The notes below the pieces were generated by a model that saw only the letters and a list, made by a program, of their open reading frames with translations, was not told the origin of the DNA and did no database searches. From Nageia nagi (Eukaryota > Pinophyta): a stretch of DNA of 64,000 nt. The stretch lies in the NCBI GenBank assembly GCA_050084985.1, contig JBITNC010000001.1, forward strand, positions 63,054,001-63,118,000, written 5' to 3'. Both the position numbers and the translations under genes were made by a program. Below, piece after piece: positions 1 to 11,138 of this stretch (position 1 is its first letter; each line of letters opens with the position of its first letter).

Positions 1-1730
1 TAAATTAAGCATTCCAGAATGAAATGATAAAAGCTCAGTTGTGGAAAAAACTAGGTTCCGGAGAAAGTGAGTAGAGCATTCCGGAAGCATGAAGATGATG
101 TCATGGGAAGATCGATGTTCACATTTTTAAATGAAATCAGGTTCTGGAGATGATGAGGTCAGCAAGGGGTGATTAAAAGTCTAGAGATAAAAGTCCAGAG
201 AGAAAAGTTCGAAGATAAAAGTTGAGAGATAAAAGTCCAGAGATAAAAGTCCGGAGATAAAAGTCTGGAGAGAAAAGTCCAGAGATAAAAGTCTGGAGAT
301 AAAAGGTCAGAGATAAAAGTCTGAAGATAAAAGTTCAGAGATAAAAGTTTGGAGATAAAAGTCCAGAGATAAAAGTTCGGAGATAAAAGTCCGGAGATAA
401 AATTCTGGAGATAAAAGTTTGGAGATAAAAGTCTGAAGATAAAAGTCTGGAGATAAAAGTCTGGAGATAAAAGTACGAAGAGAAAAGTTCGGAGATAAAA
501 GTATGGAGATAAAAGTCTGGAGATAAAAGTCCAGAGATAAAAGTTTGGAGATAAAATTCCAGAGATAAAAGTTCGGAGATAAAAGTCCAGAGATAAAAGT
601 CTAGAGATAAAAGTTCAGACATTGCGGGAAGCATTTTACTCTACTTTCAGAGTCCAAAGAAGATGACATTAGCAGTTGGTGTTGAAAAGTCTGGAAGGCC
701 ATGCAGATACCTTGGAACTCTCTTCCAGAGTCTGGAGATGATGACATCATGGTGAATACAAAACATCTAGTAAGCTAGTAGGCCACGTAGATACCTTAGA
801 ACTCTCTTCCAGAATCAGTGGAGAAAGAGCTACACTTATCTAAACAACTCTATTTGAGCAAGAGGAGCATTCATCAATTACAGCAGTTGCAGTCTCAGAT
901 AGTGAACTCTCTTAGTGTAGGAGCAGTTACAAATAAAGATTCCTTTTTAGTTTGTTTTTGGTAATGTGTCATGATGAGGAACAGTTTCATGAGGAGTTTT
1001 CTTGATATGTAACAGTTTTCTTGATGTGTAACGGTTTGTAGGAAGGGATGTGAAGAGTGGATTGGAGATTTAGGGAAAACTGGCGAGCAGAGACGTGGAG
1101 AGTTGAAGTAATGGTGTGGAAGTGAAGGTAACAACGTGGAAGAGGTGGAGAGTGGATTGAAAGAGGTGTGAAAAATGGGCGTGGAGAGAAGGGTGAGTAG
1201 AGAAGTGTGTAGTGGAGAGGGAAGAGCATGGAAGAGAGGAGTATTAGGAGAACATGAAGTGAGCAAACGAATATGCAGATAGGAGTGTGATTATTTAAGT
1301 GTGTTACTTTGGAGCTGTGTGCAGAGATCAAATAATGAGCATTAGAGCTAGACCATTGAGGGTCTTCTAGAACTGTATTCTTTCCTCCTTTTTGAATGTT
1401 GTATCAAGTGGGTGCTTGATAGCTGGAGTTGGTGCTCCAAGCAGTAGGTGCTGCTATTTTAAAGTGGTAGTTGGTGCTACCCTTCACAGTTGGTGCTATG
1501 AATCTGTAAGCCTTTTTTAATGATTGGATTTGGATTGGAGTCCAAGTAATCATTTTCAGGGATGTAGCCAATCTGGTGAACCTCGTTATATCTGGTGTTG
1601 TGTGATGTACTTGGTGTGCATGCTCAATTTTCTCTAAATTTTAATCTATCTTAATTTAAGAAGGTTAAATTGATTAATTTTCTTTTTACACTGATTCACC
1701 CCCCCTCTCAATGTCACTTGAAGTCCAACA
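1..1730 (+). repeat. 5' LTR of the SIRE-like Copia element (partial)
   Basis: Bases 1-1730 are colinear with 7201-8974 of the right LTR. The LTR ends in CCAACA at 1725-1730, directly before the primer-binding site. The order inside is a leading segment, a 14-bp tandem array, a unique segment rich in AGTGGAGAG-like words, a cluster of GGTGCT hexamers (about 1390-1495), and a terminal segment with a C-rich run at about 1699-1706. The visible copy is about 44 bases shorter than the matching part of the right LTR, mostly explained by about three fewer 14-bp units. Confidence 0.92.
175..616 (+). repeat. 14-bp tandem array in the 5' LTR
   Basis: Roughly 31 tandem copies of a 14-base unit of the form AGATAAAAGTCYGG with point variants (GAAG, CAGAG and TTGG endings; AGAGAAAAG in place of AGATAAAAG). 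The long minus-strand ORF across it is a by-product of the repeat: 14 is not a multiple of 3, so any frame lacking a stop stays open and yields a 14-residue periodic peptide. It is not a gene. Confidence 0.95.
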
Positions 1731-1732
1731 AT

Positions 1733-1743
1733 TGGTATCAGAG
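1733..1743 (+). promoter_or_regulatory. Primer-binding site (initiator tRNA-Met type)
   Basis: TGGTATCAGAG follows the LTR end by two bases. It matches the first 11 bases of the classic plant LTR-retrotransposon PBS complementary to the 3' end of initiator tRNA-Met. Confidence 0.9.
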
Positions 1744-1794
1744 AAAGGTTCCTACTTAGGCTATAACAGCTAAGGAGATCCTGGTAGTGGCACT

Positions 1795-3770
1795 ATGGCA
1801 AGTAGAGAAGGTTTCTCACTAACAAGGCACCTCTCTTTGATAGAACCAATTATGCTTTCTAGAAAATTTGAATGAAGACTTATCTCAATGCATTAGGTTT
1901 TGGTACTTGGGATGTGGTTAAAAGGGGTTACACTCCTCCCCCTTCAGGTCCATCAGATGAAGCAGAAAGAAAGGCATTTGAATGTGATGCAAAAGCAAGA
2001 AATGCCCTAATGTGTGGTCTTGTGGATAGTGAACTAGTGAAAGTTATGGCATGCAAATCTGCAAAAGAAATATGGAATAAGTTGAAGAGCATTCACGAAG
2101 GAGATGATAAAGTCAAGGAAGCAAAACTCCAAACTCATAGAGCTCAATTCAAAGTTCTAAAGATGAATGAAGATGAAACCATCAAAGCATACATGTTAAG
2201 AGTAAATGAAATTACTAATGCAATCAGAGGTCTTGGGGAAGAAATTGAAGATCATGTCATCGTGAAAAAGGTATTGCAATCTCTCACATCTCGCTTTGAT
2301 TCAAACGTGTTTGCTATTGAAGAAGCAAAAAATTTGAAAACTTTCAGCATGGATGAAATGCATGGATCGCTGATTGCTTATGAAATGAGGATCAGAAAAG
2401 CAAAACATTCAGAAAAGGAAGCAGCATTTAAAGCCAATAATAGTACCAAAGCCAAAATAGATTCTGATGATGAGGAATAATCTGATGAAGCAGAAGCAAA
2501 TTTTGTTAGAAAGCTAAAAAGGGGAAAAGGTAAATATAAAGGCAAGTTGCCGTTTAAATGTTTTAATTGTGGTGGTATTGGTCATTTCATTTCAAAATGT
2601 CCATATAGAAAAATTGATAAAGATGATCAAGAATCATATTTTGAAAAAAACCACAAAATGAAATCTCATGCTCAAAATAGAAGGTCAAATAGACAGAGCT
2701 TCATATCTAAAAATGAAGGCCCCACTAATGATGATTCCAGTAATGAATCAGAAAAAGAATACAATGGAGCATTATTTATGGCATTTGAAGAGAAACTGAA
2801 TGAAGATAATCAAAATGACCAAGAACATAAAAAGGAAGAGACAGATGAAGAAAATGACTGTGAGATTGAGATTGATCTTGAAGAAGAACTAATAATAGCA
2901 TTGAATGAACTGAATAAAGAAATAAAGAAAAATAAGAAACTCTCAAAAAGGTTTGATGATGCAAGTAATATTATAGAAAACTTAAAAATAGAAGTGGAAG
3001 AATCTAAGAGGATAAATGAGAGTTTGGAGGAACAGCTTCTTGTGAAAGTTAAAAATTTACAGTAAGCTCAAAGAAGAAATAACTAGGCTATGTATACAAC
3101 TAGAGGAAGTCACCAAGAAAATCAGCTCTTTTGAATATCTAGAAGGAAGGTCAACTAAACTCAGCGAAATCATTAACAGTCAAAGAATGTTTTCTGATAA
3201 ATCTGGTCTGGGATATGAACAAGGACAATCTTCCAATGACATAAAAAAGGGAAAACATAAAAGAAACCAAGAAGAAGGAAGATAGCTCAGGACTAGAGAA
3301 TGATGGCTTCACTCAAGTGCATTCCAGAAGAAGACCCTATGCAAGACCAAGAAGTACTCAGCAATATAATAGCTACATCCATCCCTTCAATGGATACTAT
3401 TTCAAATGCAATGCATATGGACACAAAATTTCTGAATGTAAGTATAATATCACTCTAAGAAACTTTGTTACTAGGAATGCATTCGGCCCACTAATGGAGT
3501 ATCCAGTTGAGTGTTATAACTGTCATGAATATGGAACATTGCCAGATTCTACAGAAATAATCATGGCATGAGGTTCTTTCCACCGAGACAATTTCCTTCC
3601 ATAAGAATGAATAAATAGTTTCAGAGCAGTCATCCATAGGAAAAAGAAAAGTATAATAAAAATAAGAAGCTGAAATAAAAGTAAAACAAGTCTGAAAGAA
3701 AAGGAGAAACTCAGAGAGGATAAAGAGTCTTTAATCATTCAAATAGCATTAAAAGCTCAAGACAAACCAT
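1795..3770 (+). pseudogene. gag: Broken gag (capsid and nucleocapsid) of the SIRE-like Copia element
   Basis: The likely start is the ATG at 1795, just after the PBS; its first codons match the usual start of Copia gag. A frameshift near 1826 and two stops (TAG and TGA just before 1872) separate it from the next open block. Capsid-like sequence runs from 1872 to 2477, where a TAA (2478-2480) interrupts an otherwise continuous frame. A CX2CX4HX4C zinc knuckle lies at 2559-2600. An acidic, coiled-coil-like region follows to about 3062, then shifts frame and continues at 3061-3282. After another shift come two more knuckle-like motifs: 3398-3439, whose first Cys is a Tyr, and 3512-3538, where an apparent one-base loss destroys the His. 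At least four frameshifts are needed to read through to the protease. The role would be virus-like particle assembly and RNA packaging; this copy is dead. Confidence 0.85.
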
Positions 3771-3772
3771 CA

Positions 3773-6700
3773 CCATGGATATTAGACAGCGGATGCTCAA
3801 GTCACATGATAGGTGACAAGAAGAAATTTCAAAAACTACAGGAATATGAAGGTGGGTCAGTAAGATTTGGAAACAATGATGGTGCACAGATTATCGACAA
3901 AGGGACAGTCAAAATAAATGATGACAACATCAGATCCGAAGAGGTATTATTTATTGTGGGACTGAAGCATAATTTATTGAGCATCAGTCAAATATGTGAC
4001 AAAGGACATGATGTAATTTTCAAAAAGCATGGCTGTGAGATTCAAAGGGCAAATAGTGGTAGACTTGTAGCAGTTGGTACAAGAACCTACGGTAATTTAT
4101 ACACCTTATCAGATATTTCAGAGGGATCATGTCTTCTAGGCAAGGAGAGTGATGATTGGCTATGGCATAAGAGATTGGGACACATCCGTTTTAAAAACTT
4201 GTTGAACATTTGCTCAAAAAGAGCAGTAAGAGATATGCCCAGTATCAGTAAACCAGCAAATGATATTTGTGATTCATGCTAAAGGGGAAAGCAAACTCAG
4301 GCAAAGTTCAAAGTGAAAGAATATCACACAAGTAGACCATTGGAAATCATACACACCGACCTATGTGGACCAATGAGAACACAAAGCTTCAATGGAGATA
4401 AGTATTTTATTTTGTTCATAGATGATTATTCAAGAATGACTTGGGTGCAATTTTTGAAACATAAATCTGAAGCTTTTGAAATGTTCAAAGCATTTAAAAA
4501 TCAAGTAGAAAATTAGATAGAGAGGAGAATTAAATGTCTTCGCTCAGACAAAGGAGATGAGTTCACTTCTGATGAGTTTTCTGAGTTTTACATACAACAT
4601 GGAATTAAAAGACAATTCTCTGCAGCAAGAACTCCACAACAAAATGGAGTAGTTGAAAGAAAAAATAGAGCAGTACAAGAAATGGCTCGAACCATGCTGA
4701 TAGAAAGCAAGGTTACTGATAGGTTCTGGAAATAAGCAGTGCATACTACAGTGCATATTCAAAATAGATGTATGATGCAACCACATGAGGATAGAACACC
4801 ATATGAATTATGGTTTGGAAGAAGAGCTACAGTGAGGCACTTCAGGATCTTTGGTAGTAAATGCTATATCAAGAGAATAGAAGAAAATTTAGGAAAGTTT
4901 GAGGATAGATCTGATGAAGGTATCTTTCTTGGTTACTCTTCGAAGAGCAAAGCATATAGGTGTTACAATAAAAGGACAAAAACAATCATTGATAGTGCTG
5001 ATGTTCGTGTTGATGAGCAAAGAGATCTTCCCAAGAGAAATGATGATGATGATCTTCCTGCCTATCAAGATTCAATTGAAGAAGACAAAAAGAATAAAAA
5101 CAAATCTAAGCCTCCTATACAACAATCACAAGTAAAGAAACCAGAAGATTCAAATTCACCAAGTAACCCAAATAGTGTTTCAGAAAATGAGTCGAGAGAA
5201 GATGAAAATTCAAAAACTCCACCAAATAGATGGCACAAGGATCATCCATAAGAGCAAATCATTGGTGAGTTTCATACAGGCATCCAAACTCACAGAGGGG
5301 TTTCACGCACCTATTCTCTCCTATCCAATATAGAGCCTAAAAATGTCTCAGAAGCTAGCCAAGATGAAAGTTGGATGAAAGCAATGGAGGAAGAACTCAC
5401 TCAAATTGAAAAGAATGAAACATGGGAACTCGTTCCTAGACCAGCCAACAAAAATGTGATTGGCACAAAGTGGATTTTTTGTAATAAGTTGAATGAAGAT
5501 GGGATAGTGGTTCGAAATAAAGCTAGACTTGTCTGCAAGGGATATGCTCAAGTTGAAGGAATTGATTTTGAAGAAACTTTTGCACATGTGGCCAGATTAG
5601 AAGCTATTCACATGTTTTTAGCTTTTGCAGTGTATAAAGACTTTAAAGTTTATCAAATGGATGTAAAATTAGCCTTTCTAAATGGTAAAATTAAGGAAGA
5701 AGTCTATATTGAATAGCCAGATGGTTTCCAATTGGGAGAGAATCCTAATCTAGTATGCAAACTAAAGAAGGCTCTGTATGGTTTAAAAAAGGCACCTCGA
5801 GCATGGTACTCCAGACTTGATACATATCTTCAGTAGCAAGGCTTTAGAAAAGGAATGGTGGATAGCAATTTATACATTAAATCAGAAAAGGAAAATCAGC
5901 TAATTATTGTTGTCTATGTAGATGATATAATCTTTAGAGGAAGCAAGAATGAGCTATGTAAAAATCTTACTGACAACATGCAAATAGAATTTGAGATGTC
6001 TATGATAGGTGAGCTTGCATTTTTTCTCGGCTTACAAATCAATCAGTTGAAGAATGGCATGTTCATTTCTCAAACCAAGTATGTTAAGGAGATGCTGAAG
6101 AAGTTTACCATGGAAGACTGTAAACCTGTGAGCACCCCTATGATGATAGGCTGCAAATTAAGCAAGGATGTTAAAGCACCAATAGTAGATCAAACACAAT
6201 ATAGGTCAATGATTAGAAGTTTATTATATTTGATAGCTACTAGACTGGATATTCTTCAAGCAGTATGTATGGTTGCTCGATTTCAAGCAAATCCCAAAGA
6301 AACACATGTTACTATAGTAAAGAGAATATTCAGATATCTCAAAGGTACAGTAGAATATGGTTTATGGTATCCTAGAGGAAAGGACTTTACACTTGTTGCC
6401 TTTTCAGATGTAGACTGGGCAAGATGCATGGATGATAGGAAGAGCACCAGTGGAGGAGCATTTTATTTGGGTAATAATCTTATTAGTTGGCACAGTAAAA
6501 AGCAAGACTCAGTATCCCTATCTACAGTAGAAGTAGAGTATATAGCAGTAACTTCTTGCTACACACAAATTCTATGGATGAAGCAGATGCTAAAAGATTT
6601 TGGTATACAGATTAACAAGCCCATATCAGTTCTGTGTGATAACACAAGTGCAATCAATATCTCAAAAAATCTTGTTATGCACTCATGAACAAAGCATATA

Positions 6701-6961
6701 GCAATCAGATATCACTTTCTAAAAGAAAGAGTGGTGCAAGGAGAAGTATAGTTGGATTTTGTTCCAACCACAGAGCAAGTAGCAGACATCTTTACAAAGC
6801 CTTTGCCCAAAGATGTCTTCGAACATCTTCAAAACAAGCTAAGAGTTGTTGTCCTTCCCATCGCATTAGCTAGTTCTGGATGTCACATTCTCAGGGGGAG
6901 TGTTTATTTTTTCCTTCCTATGTTGCTTCTGTGTATCTTATTTTTGTATGCATACTACTAA
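3773..6961 (+). pseudogene. pol: Broken pol (protease, integrase, reverse transcriptase, RNase H) of the SIRE-like Copia element
   Basis: The whole 3.1 kb lies in one frame with no frameshift but eight in-frame stops: 4280-4282, 4514-4516, 4733-4735, 5249-5251, 5714-5716, 5834-5836, 6686-6688 and 6749-6751. Domains in order: aspartic protease with DSGC (DSG at 3785-3793); GAG-pre-integrase region with HKRLGH near 4165; integrase core with D at 4358, D at 4547 and E at 4655, the last pair spaced D-35-E; RT with [13 protein letters not shown] near 5775 and YVDD at 5915-5926; RNase H with DDRKSTSG near 6430. One RNase H residue looks changed (STVEVEY where STAEAEY is usual). Most domain motifs survive, so decay is mainly by nonsense substitutions. 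The true C-terminus is uncertain; 6961 is the first stop after the last recognisable residues. Confidence 0.93.
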
Positions 6962-7096
6962 TTTCTTGAGAATGTCATGTATGGACTCAGGGGGATTCTG
7001 TAAATGCCCTTTGTTATTGTTGACAAAGGGGGAGAGAAAAGTCCCGATGCTGGTGTCTGATCAAGTGGTGTTGCCAACAATTCCAAAGGGGGAGAT
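6893..7096 (+). promoter_or_regulatory. Multiple polypurine-tract motifs upstream of the 3' LTR
   Basis: Four purine motifs with a five-G core lie in the last 200 bases of the internal region: AGGGGGAG at 6893-6900, AGGGGGATT at 6989-6997, AAAGGGGGAGAG at 7025-7036, and AAAGGGGGAGA at 7085-7095, which abuts the LTR. The last is the expected primer for plus-strand DNA synthesis. Repeated PPT motifs in this position are a described feature of Sireviruses. Confidence 0.8.
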
Positions 7097-8974
7097 TGTT
7101 GAGCATGTGTGATTGTCATTATTGTCAACACGTGGTTTTGGTAAAGACTAAGTTTCAGAGGTGATGAGGTTAGCAAGGAGAATTGAAAAGCTAGGGTTAG
7201 TAAATTAAGCATTCCAGAATGAAATGATAAAAGCTCAGTTGTGGAAAAAACTGGGTTTCAAAGAAAGTGAGTAGAGCATTCCAGAAGCATGAAGATGATG
7301 TCATGGGAAGATCGATGTTCACATTTTTGAATGAAATTGGGTTCTGGAGATGATGAGGTCAGCAAGGGGTGATTAAAAGTTCGAAGATAAAAGTTCGAAG
7401 AGAAAAGTTCGAAGATAAAAGTCGAGAGATAAAAGTTCGGAGATAAAAGTCCGGAGATAAAATTTTGGAGAGAAAAGTTCAGAGATAAAATTTTGAAGAT
7501 AAAAGTTCAGAGATAAAAGTTTGAAGATAAAAGTCTGGAGATAAAAGTTCAAAGATAAAAGTTTGGAGATAAAAGTTTGAAGATAAAAGTTTGGAGATAA
7601 AAGTTCGAAGATAAAAGTCCAAAGATAAAAGTCTGAAGATAAAAGTCCGGAGATAAAAGTTCGAAGATAAAAGTCTGGAGATAAAATTCTGGAGATAAAA
7701 GTCTGAAGAGAAAAGTCTAGAGATAAAAGTCCAGAGATAAAAGTCTAAAGATAAAAGTCTGAAGATAAAAGTTCGGAGATAAAAGTCCAAAGATAAAAGT
7801 CTAGAGATAAAAGTCTGGAGATAAAAGTTTAGAGATAAAAGTCTGGAGATAAAAGTCTGGACATCACGGGAAGCATTTTACTCTACTTTTAGAGTCCAAA
7901 GAAGATGACATTAGCAGTTGGTGTTGAAAAGTTTGGAAGGCCACGCAGATACCTTGGAACTCTCTTTCGAAGTCCGAAGATGATGACATCATGGTGAATA
8001 TAATAAACATTCGGTAAGCTAGTAGGCCACATAGATACCTTGGAACTCTCTTTCAAAATCAATGGAGAAAGAGCTACACTTATCTGAACAACTTTGTTTA
8101 AGCAAGAGGAGCATTCATCAGTTATAGCAGTTGCAGTCTTAGATAGTGAACTCTCTTAGTGCAGGAGCAGTTACAAATAAAGATTCCTTTTTAGTTTGTT
8201 TTTGGTAACATGTCATGATGAGGAACAGTTTTATGAGGGGTTTTCTTAATGTGTAATGATTTTCTTGATGTGTAACGATTTGTAGAAAGGGATGTGAAGA
8301 GTGGATTGGAGATTTAGGGAAAACTGGCAAGCAGAGACATGGAGAGTTGAAGTAATGGTGTGGAAGTGAAGGTAACAGCATGGAAGAGGTGGAGAGTGGA
8401 TTGAAAGAGGTGTGAAAAATGGGTGTGGAGAGAAGGGTGAGTAGAGAAGTGTATAGTGGAGAGGGAAGAGTGTGGAAGAGGGGAGTATCAGGAGAACGTG
8501 AAGTGAGAAAATGAATATGCAGATAGGAGTGTGATTGTTTAAGTGTGTTACTTTGGAGCTATGTACAGAGATCAAACAATGAGCATTAGAGCTAGACCAT
8601 TGAGGGTCTTCTAGAACTGTATTCTTTCCTCCTTTTTGAATGTTGTATCAAGTGGGTGCTTGATAGCTGGAGTTGGTGCTCCAAGTAGTAGGTGCTGCTA
8701 TTTTAAAGTGGTAGTTGGTGCTACCCTTCACAGTTGGTGCTATGAATCTGTAAGCCTTCTTTAATGACTGGATTTGGATTGGAGTCCAAGCAGTCATTTT
8801 CGGGGATGTAGCCAATCTGGTGAACCTCGTTATATCTGGTGTTGTGTGATGTACTTGGTGTGCATGCTCAATTTTCTCTAACTTTTAATCTATCTTAATT
8901 TAAGAGGGTTAAATTGATTAATTTTCTTTTTACACTGATTCACCCCCCCTCTCAGTGTCACTTGAAGTCCAACA
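7097..8974 (+). repeat. 3' LTR of the SIRE-like Copia element (complete, 1878 bp)
   Basis: It begins TGTTGAGCAT right after the PPT and ends CCAACA, giving the TGTTG...CAACA inverted ends of a canonical LTR. It is colinear with 1-1730 but differs from it by scattered substitutions, many of them transitions. A 14-bp tandem array occupies 7374-7861. The bases after the end are CTAAT, the presumed duplicated target site. Confidence 0.93.
7374..7861 (+). repeat. 14-bp tandem array in the 3' LTR
   Basis: About 35 units of the same 14-base AGATAAAAGT... repeat seen at 175-616, with about three more copies than the 5' LTR. The order of the variant units differs between the two arrays, so expansion or contraction happened within at least one LTR after insertion. 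Confidence 0.93.
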
Positions 8975-8979
8975 CTAAT

Positions 8980-9567
8980 ACCATTCAATTTCTTGAACAA
9001 TCCTTTTATGAGAAGTAATTATCAGATTTATAATAAATAAATGACCTCACTTAGGAGGCAATTACAAGGTTCTTGCATATTGGGAGGTTAGAGAATGTTC
9101 TAAAAGGATTTATAGTAGATACTATAAATATTCAAGCATCCTCTATTCTATCACAAGTTGATTATCAAGATCTTAAGAATTTAAATAAGAATATGCACCC
9201 ATTCCTTCTAGAAAATTTGATTCCACCATCTAGGACCCCTACTAGATCTACATCTAAACAAGCTACTAGAAGCAGCAAGTAGTGGGTCTTATTCTCTAGT
9301 AGGTAGAGACCCTAAAGAGCTATTAGAAGATTGTATTCCTTCAAAATCACACTCTGAGTTGGGGTAATACATTATCATTCTTTTATTATTTCATTCTTTT
9401 CATAAATTCTTTCTATTCTAATTCTATTCCCTTTGACATTAAATCTAAATTTGCTATAAGCCCTTAATCTAAAGAATGTTGAGAGTTATTAATAGTCAGT
9501 TATTGTATGTATAATCTAGCTATTATATAAGCAAGTCTATCTTAGATATTTTACCTTGTAAAATTCT
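8980..9567. other. Unassigned AT-rich DNA right of the Copia element
   Basis: No recognisable gene. An open frame of 69 codons exists on the plus strand at 9073-9282 (starts MHIGRLENV, rich in Ser, Thr and Lys at its end). It has no recognised domain and no supporting promoter or neighbour; it could be a retroelement fragment or chance. Confidence 0.5.
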
Positions 9568-9755
9568 TGACAAAGTGTTCGAGAGTTTTGTAGATACAAA
9601 GTGTTTGAAAGTTATGTAAATACAAAGTGTTTGGGATTTGTGTAAATACAAAGTGTCCAAGAGTTATGTAAATATAAAGTTTTTTAGAGTAATGTAAATA
9701 CAAAGTGTCTAGGGGTTGTGTGAATACAAAGTGTTTAGGCATTATGTAAATATAG
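9568..9755 (+). repeat. Tandem array, about 26-bp unit, 7 copies
   Basis: Repeated units of the form TACAAAGTGTTTGRRAGTTATGTAAA with point changes. The minus-strand ORF across it is a repetitive artefact. Confidence 0.85.
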
Positions 9756-9764
9756 GTTCAAGAT

Positions 9765-10040
9765 ATCAAATAAAGCTTGCTAATTTTGAGTGATGATATT
9801 ATAGTTTTTGGTCAAAATCAATAGGTTCCAAAATAAGTAATGGCAGGTCAAGATTCATGAAGATATAAAATAAAGCCCATCAACTTTGAGTGATGATGTC
9901 ATAATTTTTGACAAAAATTAGTAGGTCCCAAAATAAGTAATGACAATTAAGATTCACAAAAATATTAAATAGAGCTTGCCAATTTTGAATGATGATGTCA
10001 TAGTTTTTGGTAAAAATCAGTAGGTCTTGAAAGAGCTAGA
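9765..10040 (+). repeat. Tandem array, about 100-bp unit, 3 copies
   Basis: Three diverged copies can be aligned on AAATAAAGCTTGCTAATTTT-like and GATGATGTCATAGTTTTTG-like words, anchored at about 9771, 9871 and 9970. It abuts the 26-bp array and is not related to it by eye. Confidence 0.8.
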
Positions 10041-11138
10041 TCATCAACAAAGCTCAAAAAAAGGAAATAAGACTTGCCAAACTAAGGAAAGAGTAATGGA
10101 AAGAAGTAACACTTGAGTCCACATGATATTAAGTTTTTGACCCCTAAGGCCCTATCACTGTGTTGAATCCAACTCATTTTTACATAATAGTGGTAGTTCC
10201 TTCTCAAAGTAAGTTGATATATTATTTACAAATGCCCATTACTTTGTTGATTCACAACTATAGTATGGATCATCAATAGTTGCAAAGAAGTAGATAGCTA
10301 TCGATAGGGAAAAGTACCAAATCATACCTATCAAATTGCATACAAGTACTCATTCAATCAGTTACAATGCCATTTTCAATCAACTACAGGGTCAAAGGAG
10401 TAGCCAACAACATGTCAAAAGGATTATAGCTCTATGGACATGAATGTTCAAAAATTAGAAATTCCTAGATAGTCATGCTATTGGTACTTATTCATTATGT
10501 AATCTAACACAGTTGTAGTATTTATTATGAATATTTTTCTTTGATAAACACATTCAAGATATGTAATTATGTATATTGATGAGATACAACCATCCAATAG
10601 TGGAGAAAGATGTATAAATGGTAAATTATTAGAAATTAAAAAGGTCAAACAATTTAGCAAATTTTTCCAGATTTGTAAGAGGCTTTCATATATTATAATA
10701 CAAATAAATAATGATTTTCTCTCTTGCAACAAGTGGTTATTTATTATTTTTGTGAATGTTATGTGTGAGATGTTTTCTTAAAATTATGGCTATGTATTGT
10801 GATTGCAAGACCCCAAGAGTAAGATAGCTTGCTATTCTTCATTATGGCTATGGATTGTTGCCCATGATAATATGCTCAATTTGTATATTTCTTGCTTTAG
10901 TTTTACTTCATTTTTTTATCACTTTCTTGTAACTCTTTACCTTTCTATCTCTTTCATGTTACTTTAAACCTTCATAATAGGTAAGAACCAGCCTATAATC
11001 TAGATATTGAGGAGAAAACCAACATGAGTGCATTCCCACCACCTTCTGCTCTCTTAAAGAACTTACTATTGTAGGTAGTGGAAAACATGACCAGACCAAA
11101 CCCTTTGAGGTTACACTATACTGATCAATAGAAACTAT
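10041..11138. other. Unassigned AT-rich DNA
   Basis: Only short open frames on both strands (for example 10478-10732 minus and 10959-11153 minus), none with a recognisable domain. No LTR ends, PBS or PPT seen. Confidence 0.5.

Larger units (their letters stand above)
1..8974 (+). mobile_element. SIRE/Maximus-like Copia LTR retrotransposon, 5' end clipped by the window
   Basis: The order is LTR, PBS, gag, protease, integrase, reverse transcriptase, RNase H, PPT, LTR. Integrase before RT is the Copia order. Base 1 corresponds to base 7201 of the right LTR, so about 104 bases of the left LTR lie outside the window. SIRE-type affinity rests on the long gag with a coiled-coil region after the first zinc knuckle, further zinc knuckles nearer its C-terminus, and several PPT-like motifs before the 3' LTR. 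Those are known traits of Sireviruses; the lineage call is inference. No envelope-like ORF fits between pol and the LTR. All coding regions carry stops, so the copy cannot act on its own. The right flank begins CTAAT (8975-8979), the presumed target-site duplication; its partner is off-window. Confidence 0.9.

Noticed and set aside
335-634. Minus-strand ORF of 99 codons with a periodic Leu/Ser/Phe peptide
   Set aside because: Direct product of the 14-bp tandem array in the LTR; the same artefact appears at 7479-7790.
895-1331. Minus-strand ORFs of over 110 codons in the LTR
   Set aside because: They lie in LTR sequence against the element's direction, show no domain, and are only partly kept in the other LTR (8139-8575).
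6900-7212. Small ORFs between pol and the 3' LTR, considered as an envelope-like gene
   Set aside because: Too short, overlap the PPT motifs, and have no signal peptide plus transmembrane layout.
9551-9742. Minus-strand ORF with repeated YLH/FVFTQ peptide
   Set aside because: Translation of the 26-bp tandem array.
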